This document shows positions 7,421-10,375 of a stretch of DNA of 10,375 nt, piece after piece. Within the stretch, counting starts at the first letter, position 1. Each line of letters starts with the position of its first letter. The DNA is taken from assembly GCA_934167365.1 (NCBI GenBank), contig CAKPKU010000055.1, forward strand, positions 1 to 10,375. The letters run 5' to 3'. A program made the translations under genes and the position numbers. Origin of the DNA: an uncultured Clostridia bacterium (lineage in GTDB: Bacteria > Bacillota > Clostridia > TANB77 > CAG-508). Under the pieces are notes generated by a model that had not been told where the DNA came from, did not search any database, and was given only the letters and a program-made list of their open reading frames with translations.

Positions 7421-8332
7421 TTATGCACATGGTATCATTTCATCTATGTGTATCTCGTTGTTTTTATAATTAACTTCCACATACCACTGCCATTCAGTTT
7501 CATCTTCAATGTTGAATACCATAAAAGAATAAAAATTATTCCCTTTATTTACTAAATCTTCTATTCTGTCAATTTTCATTATTTGATAACCTTTCCATTC
7601 AGCACTCTTTTCTAAGTAATAATTTATTTCATCAATTAGAATTTGTACATTTTCTTTAAGCCAGTTTAATGTCAAAATGTCCTTTATATTTCTAGATTGC
7701 TCTAATAATATCTTTTCTTGTACTATAGAAATTTCATTTACTATTTCTATTTTTTTATTTGTAAGATTTTCAAACTCATCTTCAAGCTCTCTTGGAAAAT
7801 CTTGAACATTTTTAGTAAATAATATGAATCTTTTATTTTCCGTTTTCTTTGCATATTCAATTATGCTCTCCCATAACACTGCATCTTTAAAACCTTTGTC
7901 TGAATTACCATTTTCACCAATAAATGGTTTATTTTTATTAATAGCTCTTTTTAGGAGATTTTGTAATGAAAGATTTTTTATTTCAACTGTATTAATATTA
8001 TAGAATTCCAAATATTCCTTCAATAATTTTTCTAGTAATTCATGATATTTAAAATTTTCATCTACGTTCAATTTAATATTATGTACTCTTTTAAATTTAT
8101 TGTATGATTCATTTAATTTTAATAATTCTTCTTTGTATTTATCATTAATTTGTTTTTTTAATTCTTCAATAGTTATTTCGGATATATTTATTTTATAATA
8201 GTCTACTACATCATTTGTACCTAAAAAATCTATAAAATCCTCAAATTGACTTCCAAAATGAAATATTGAAAAATCATCTATATTTTTTCTTCTCAAAAAA
8301 TTTGTGTCAAAAAAAACTTCAGTCAATTCCAT
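7421..8332 (-). CDS. PIN-domain nuclease-like protein (PIN_12/DUF4935 type) embedded between hsdM and hsdS
   Basis: A 303-residue protein with an N-terminal PIN-like domain, a fold of metal-dependent RNases such as VapC toxins. It begins with the PIN signature VFFDTNFL, with D9 as first acid. Further candidate metal ligands are glutamates in ISEITIEELKKQ (E52, E56, E57), D150 in the family-typical SDKGFKDAVLWESI block (144-157), and N175/D178 in LFTKNVQDF (171-179). A helical insert separates the first and second acid clusters. The C-terminal 90 residues form a separate alpha/beta region ending in a YSFMVFNIED...EWQWYVEV strand pair. The ATG at 8332 overlaps the hsdM end by 14 nt and uses a GGAGG inside hsdM, so its synthesis is tied to that of HsdM. 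Known PIN toxins cut tRNA, rRNA or mRNA. Activity on RNA here, and any gating by the Hsd complex, are inference. It is more AT-rich than hsdM, suggesting separate origin. Confidence 0.85.
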   Translation of the reverse strand: MELTEVFFDTNFLRRKNIDDFSIFHFGSQFEDFIDFLGTNDVVDYYKINISEITIEELKKQINDKYKEELLKLNESYNKFKRVHNIKLNVDENFKYHELLEKLLKEYLEFYNINTVEIKNLSLQNLLKRAINKNKPFIGENGNSDKGFKDAVLWESIIEYAKKTENKRFILFTKNVQDFPRELEDEFENLTNKKIEIVNEISIVQEKILLEQSRNIKDILTLNWLKENVQILIDEINYYLEKSAEWKGYQIMKIDRIEDLVNKGNNFYSFMVFNIEDETEWQWYVEVNYKNNEIHIDEMIPCA

Positions 8333-9824
8333 AACCAATAGCCTCCAAGTTTTTCTTAATTTCTTCTTTCAACTTATGAGACTCTTCAAATTGTACTTTT
8401 AATTCAGTTGTTATTGTTTTCATTTTTTCTTCAAAAGGTATTCCATCATCTTCTTGTTCTTCTGTTCCTACATATCTACCTGGTGTTAATACATAGTTAT
8501 TATCTTTTATTTCCTCTATTGTAGAAGCTTTACAGTATCCAGCTACATCTTCATAATTTTCATTGTTTTGGAAATTGTGATATGTATCTGCAATTTTAGA
8601 TATATCGTCTTCATTTAGTTCTCTTAATTTTCTTGTTACCATTGTTCCAAAATGTCTTGCATCTATAAACAATGTTCTTGCTTTTTGTTTTTTATTTCTA
8701 TTTAAAATCCATATGCTACAAGGTATTGTAACTGTGTAAAATAAATTAGATGGCATTGATAATATGCAATCAACTAAATCCGCTTCTATTAATCTTTTTC
8801 TAATTTCTTCTTCTTGTCCACCTGCAGATAAAGAACCATTAGCTAATATTATTGCTGCTTTACCATTCATTGATAATTTAGATACCATGTGTTCAACCCA
8901 AGCATAGTTTGCATTTCCTTTTGGTGGTATTCCATATTTCCATCTAGGATCATCTAATAGCTTTTCTTGTCCCCAGTCAGAAATATTAAATGGTGGATTT
9001 GCTAATACAAAATCTGCTTTTAAATCTTTGTGTAAATCATTATGAAATGTATCGTCTGCAAACTTTCCTAATCCTTCATTATTTATTCCTCTAATAGCTA
9101 GATTCATCTTTGCTAATTTCCATGTTGTTGGATTTTTTTCTTGTCCATATATAGTTAAATTTCTTGCATTTCCATTATGTTTCTGAATGAATTTTATACT
9201 TTGTACAAACATTCCTCCTGATCCACATGCTGGATCATAAATTCTACCTTGATATGGTTCAAGAATCTCAACCATTGTTCTAACTAAACAAGCAGGTGTA
9301 TAGAATTCTCCGCCTTTTTGCAATTCATTAGACGCAAATTGTCCCAAGAAATATTCATATATTCTTCCCAAGATATCTTTATCTTGTGCTTCTTTACTTC
9401 CAATTTTTATATTAGTAAATAAATCAATTATCTCTCCTAAATTAACATTTCTATAATTTGGACTATTAAATTCTTTAACTAGAACACCTTTTAATGATGG
9501 ATTTTCCCTTTCAATTTCTTCCAATGCATCATCAATTATTTGTCCTATATGAGGATTCTTAGAATGTGCATTTAAATATTCCCATCTGGCTCTAGCTGGA
9601 ACATAAAAAACATTATCTGCCTCATAACTATCTCTATCCTCTTCAAGTCCATAACCATCTTTTACTAATATTTGATATTTCTCTTCAAATGCATCAGAAA
9701 TATATTTTAAAAATATTAATCCTAATATTATAAATTTATAATCTGAAACAGGAACTGCCCCTCTCATTTTATCAGCAGACTCCCATAATTTTTTTTCTAA
9801 TTTTATTAATTCTTCTTCCTTCAT
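8319..9824 (-). CDS. hsdM: Type I restriction-modification DNA methyltransferase subunit (N6-adenine)
   Basis: A complete 501-residue HsdM. It opens with the helical N-terminal domain of the family (KLWESADKMRGAVPVSDYK, about 12-30), followed by a region containing GGEFYTP at 171-177. The S-adenosylmethionine site, motif I, is DPACGSGGMF at 197-206. Catalytic motif IV NPPF is at 276-279, the form that methylates adenine N6. GQEKNPTTWKLAKMNLAIRGI at 227-247 is another conserved block. The C-terminal helices beyond about 460 contact HsdS in this family. With HsdS it protects host DNA and, with HsdR, licenses cutting. It is the first gene of the operon: the ATG at 9824 has GAGGTG (9830-9835) 5 nt upstream and a promoter directly before that. 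It overlaps the PIN gene by 14 nt. An A8 run occurs at codons 10-12. Confidence 0.97.
   Translation of the reverse strand: MKEEELIKLEKKLWESADKMRGAVPVSDYKFIILGLIFLKYISDAFEEKYQILVKDGYGLEEDRDSYEADNVFYVPARARWEYLNAHSKNPHIGQIIDDALEEIERENPSLKGVLVKEFNSPNYRNVNLGEIIDLFTNIKIGSKEAQDKDILGRIYEYFLGQFASNELQKGGEFYTPACLVRTMVEILEPYQGRIYDPACGSGGMFVQSIKFIQKHNGNARNLTIYGQEKNPTTWKLAKMNLAIRGINNEGLGKFADDTFHNDLHKDLKADFVLANPPFNISDWGQEKLLDDPRWKYGIPPKGNANYAWVEHMVSKLSMNGKAAIILANGSLSAGGQEEEIRKRLIEADLVDCILSMPSNLFYTVTIPCSIWILNRNKKQKARTLFIDARHFGTMVTRKLRELNEDDISKIADTYHNFQNNENYEDVAGYCKASTIEEIKDNNYVLTPGRYVGTEEQEDDGIPFEEKMKTITTELKVQFEESHKLKEEIKKNLEAIGYGID
8342..8346 (-). promoter_or_regulatory. Ribosome binding site of the PIN gene inside hsdM
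   Basis: GGAGG lies within the last codons of hsdM, 9 nt before the ATG at 8332. The in-frame TTG at 8338 would be only 3 nt away, too close, so ATG is preferred. Confidence 0.75.
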
Positions 9825-9842
9825 TTTTGCACCTCAAATATT

Positions 9843-9860
9843 TATAATAATTCTATTATA
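9843..9860. repeat. Inverted repeat at the hsdM transcription start, possible operator
   Basis: TATAATA and TATTATA are 7-bp inverted arms separated by 4 nt, located just downstream of the -10 box and covering the expected start point. A repressor could bind here, but AT-only arms in such AT-rich DNA may be chance. Confidence 0.3.
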
Positions 9861-9861
9861 T

Positions 9862-9890
9862 TTTATATCACAAAACGACATTTTTCTCAA
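9862..9890 (-). promoter_or_regulatory. Sigma-A-type promoter of the hsd operon
   Basis: TTGAGA (9885-9890) and TATAAA (9862-9867) are 17 nt apart. A TG dinucleotide one base before the -10 box (9869-9870) gives an extended -10. The expected start is near 9855, about 30 nt before the hsdM ATG. It lies in the only sizeable gap upstream of hsdM, which holds no other gene. Confidence 0.7.
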
Positions 9891-9913
9891 CAGGTACTTC
9901 TAAATATTTACAA

Positions 9914-10375
9914 TTAATTCCTATGAAAAAAATGATCATACGGATAACCGGCTTTAATATATAATTCTGTCAATTCCATTTTATATTTTTCTAATAGTTC
10001 TAAATACTTTTGTTTAAATACATTTTTACAAATCCATTCAACGCCTTTACAGGAAATAGAAACTTTTCCATTGATAAAGGATTTATATTCACTTAATCCA
10101 CTATCACACATTTTCCTAATCGCTTTTCTAATAGTAATATCTTCTTTATTGAAATACTTGCATAGCTGTTTTATATCCATATCCTCATTCCACCAATTTT
10201 CTTCATGCTCTATTTTTAATAATTCTTCATATTGTTTTATTCTATCTTCAAAAAAATCCACATCAGCTTCAGTTAATGATTTATCTTTTTGAAAATATAC
10301 TTGATATAACCATACATATCCTTCATCTAAAATAAAGTATTTTCTACTTTTTATTTTCTCACTTCTCCATCTGCA
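9914..10375 (-). CDS. Small helix-turn-helix-like protein, N-terminus outside the window
   Basis: The reading frame is open from the window edge to the TAA at 9914, giving 153 visible residues. A GTG at 10261 could be taken as a start, but the frame continues upstream without a stop into protein-like sequence (YFILDEGYVWLYQVYFQKD), and no ribosome binding site precedes that GTG. A true start therefore lies beyond 10375. The middle, about visible residues 66-93 (MDIKQLCKYF through RKAIRKMCDSGL), looks like a DNA-binding helix-turn-helix, followed by a wing-like SFINGKVSIS and a helical tail ending YIKAGYPYDHFFHRN. Similar proteins occur in clostridial genomes, but I know no function. It is co-directional with hsdM and ends 89 nt before it, with a promoter between, so it could regulate the hsd operon or simply precede it. 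Confidence 0.75.
   Translation of the reverse strand, partial: CRWRSEKIKSRKYFILDEGYVWLYQVYFQKDKSLTEADVDFFEDRIKQYEELLKIEHEENWWNEDMDIKQLCKYFNKEDITIRKAIRKMCDSGLSEYKSFINGKVSISCKGVEWICKNVFKQKYLELLEKYKMELTELYIKAGYPYDHFFHRN

Noticed and set aside
8333..8338. TTG at 8338 as the PIN gene start
   Set aside because: Only 3 nt from GGAGG and a rare start codon; the ATG at 8332 has a workable 9-nt spacing.
9855..9860. A second perfect TATAAT in front of hsdM as the main -10 box
   Set aside because: No -35-like hexamer lies 16-18 nt upstream; the TTGAGA/TATAAA pair with TG extension is better.
9914..10261. A complete 115-residue gene starting at the GTG at 10261
   Set aside because: The frame is open upstream to the window edge with convincing protein sequence, and no ribosome binding site precedes the GTG, so the gene is partial and longer.

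Overview
The window is about 10.4 kb of very AT-rich DNA. Every supported gene is on the minus strand, so the text below reads from right (high coordinates) to left. The base composition, strong AGGAGG-type ribosome binding sites and protein families suggest a low-GC Bacillota, most likely a clostridium-like gut or environmental bacterium. TGA is used as a stop. This assignment is inference; there is no rRNA or housekeeping marker here.

The core is a complete type I restriction-modification locus: hsdM (9824-8319), hsdS (7384-6230) and hsdR (5371-2345). All three are full length with their diagnostic motifs. The order is unusual because accessory genes fill every junction. A PIN-domain nuclease-like gene lies between hsdM and hsdS and overlaps hsdM. 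A DUF6173-like gene and a small unknown gene lie between hsdS and hsdR. Three further genes follow hsdR: an all-helical protein, a small zinc-ribbon protein and an ASCH-domain protein. The last three are packed with zero spacing, a 4-nt overlap and a 20-nt overlap. No gap inside the run exceeds 50 nt. A good sigma-A promoter precedes hsdM and a strong hairpin follows the ASCH gene, so the nine genes look like a single transcript.

Two partial genes flank the operon. On the right (window edge to 9914) is a small helix-turn-helix-like protein whose N-terminus lies outside the window. On the left (754 to 1) is the N-terminal part of an AAA15/COG1106-type ATPase resembling the restriction-linked RloA proteins. 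Its own promoter is partly built from the 3' arm of the operon terminator.

HsdM and HsdS would form the methyltransferase, and HsdR would join them to translocate and cut unmodified DNA. The most interesting possibility is that the PIN protein and the other embedded genes form a second defensive layer, such as suicide RNA cleavage triggered when the Hsd complex is inhibited. This would be analogous to PrrC with EcoprrI. It is a hypothesis from gene order, not something the sequence proves. No tRNA, rRNA, CRISPR array, insertion sequence or gene-free stretch over 100 bases was seen.
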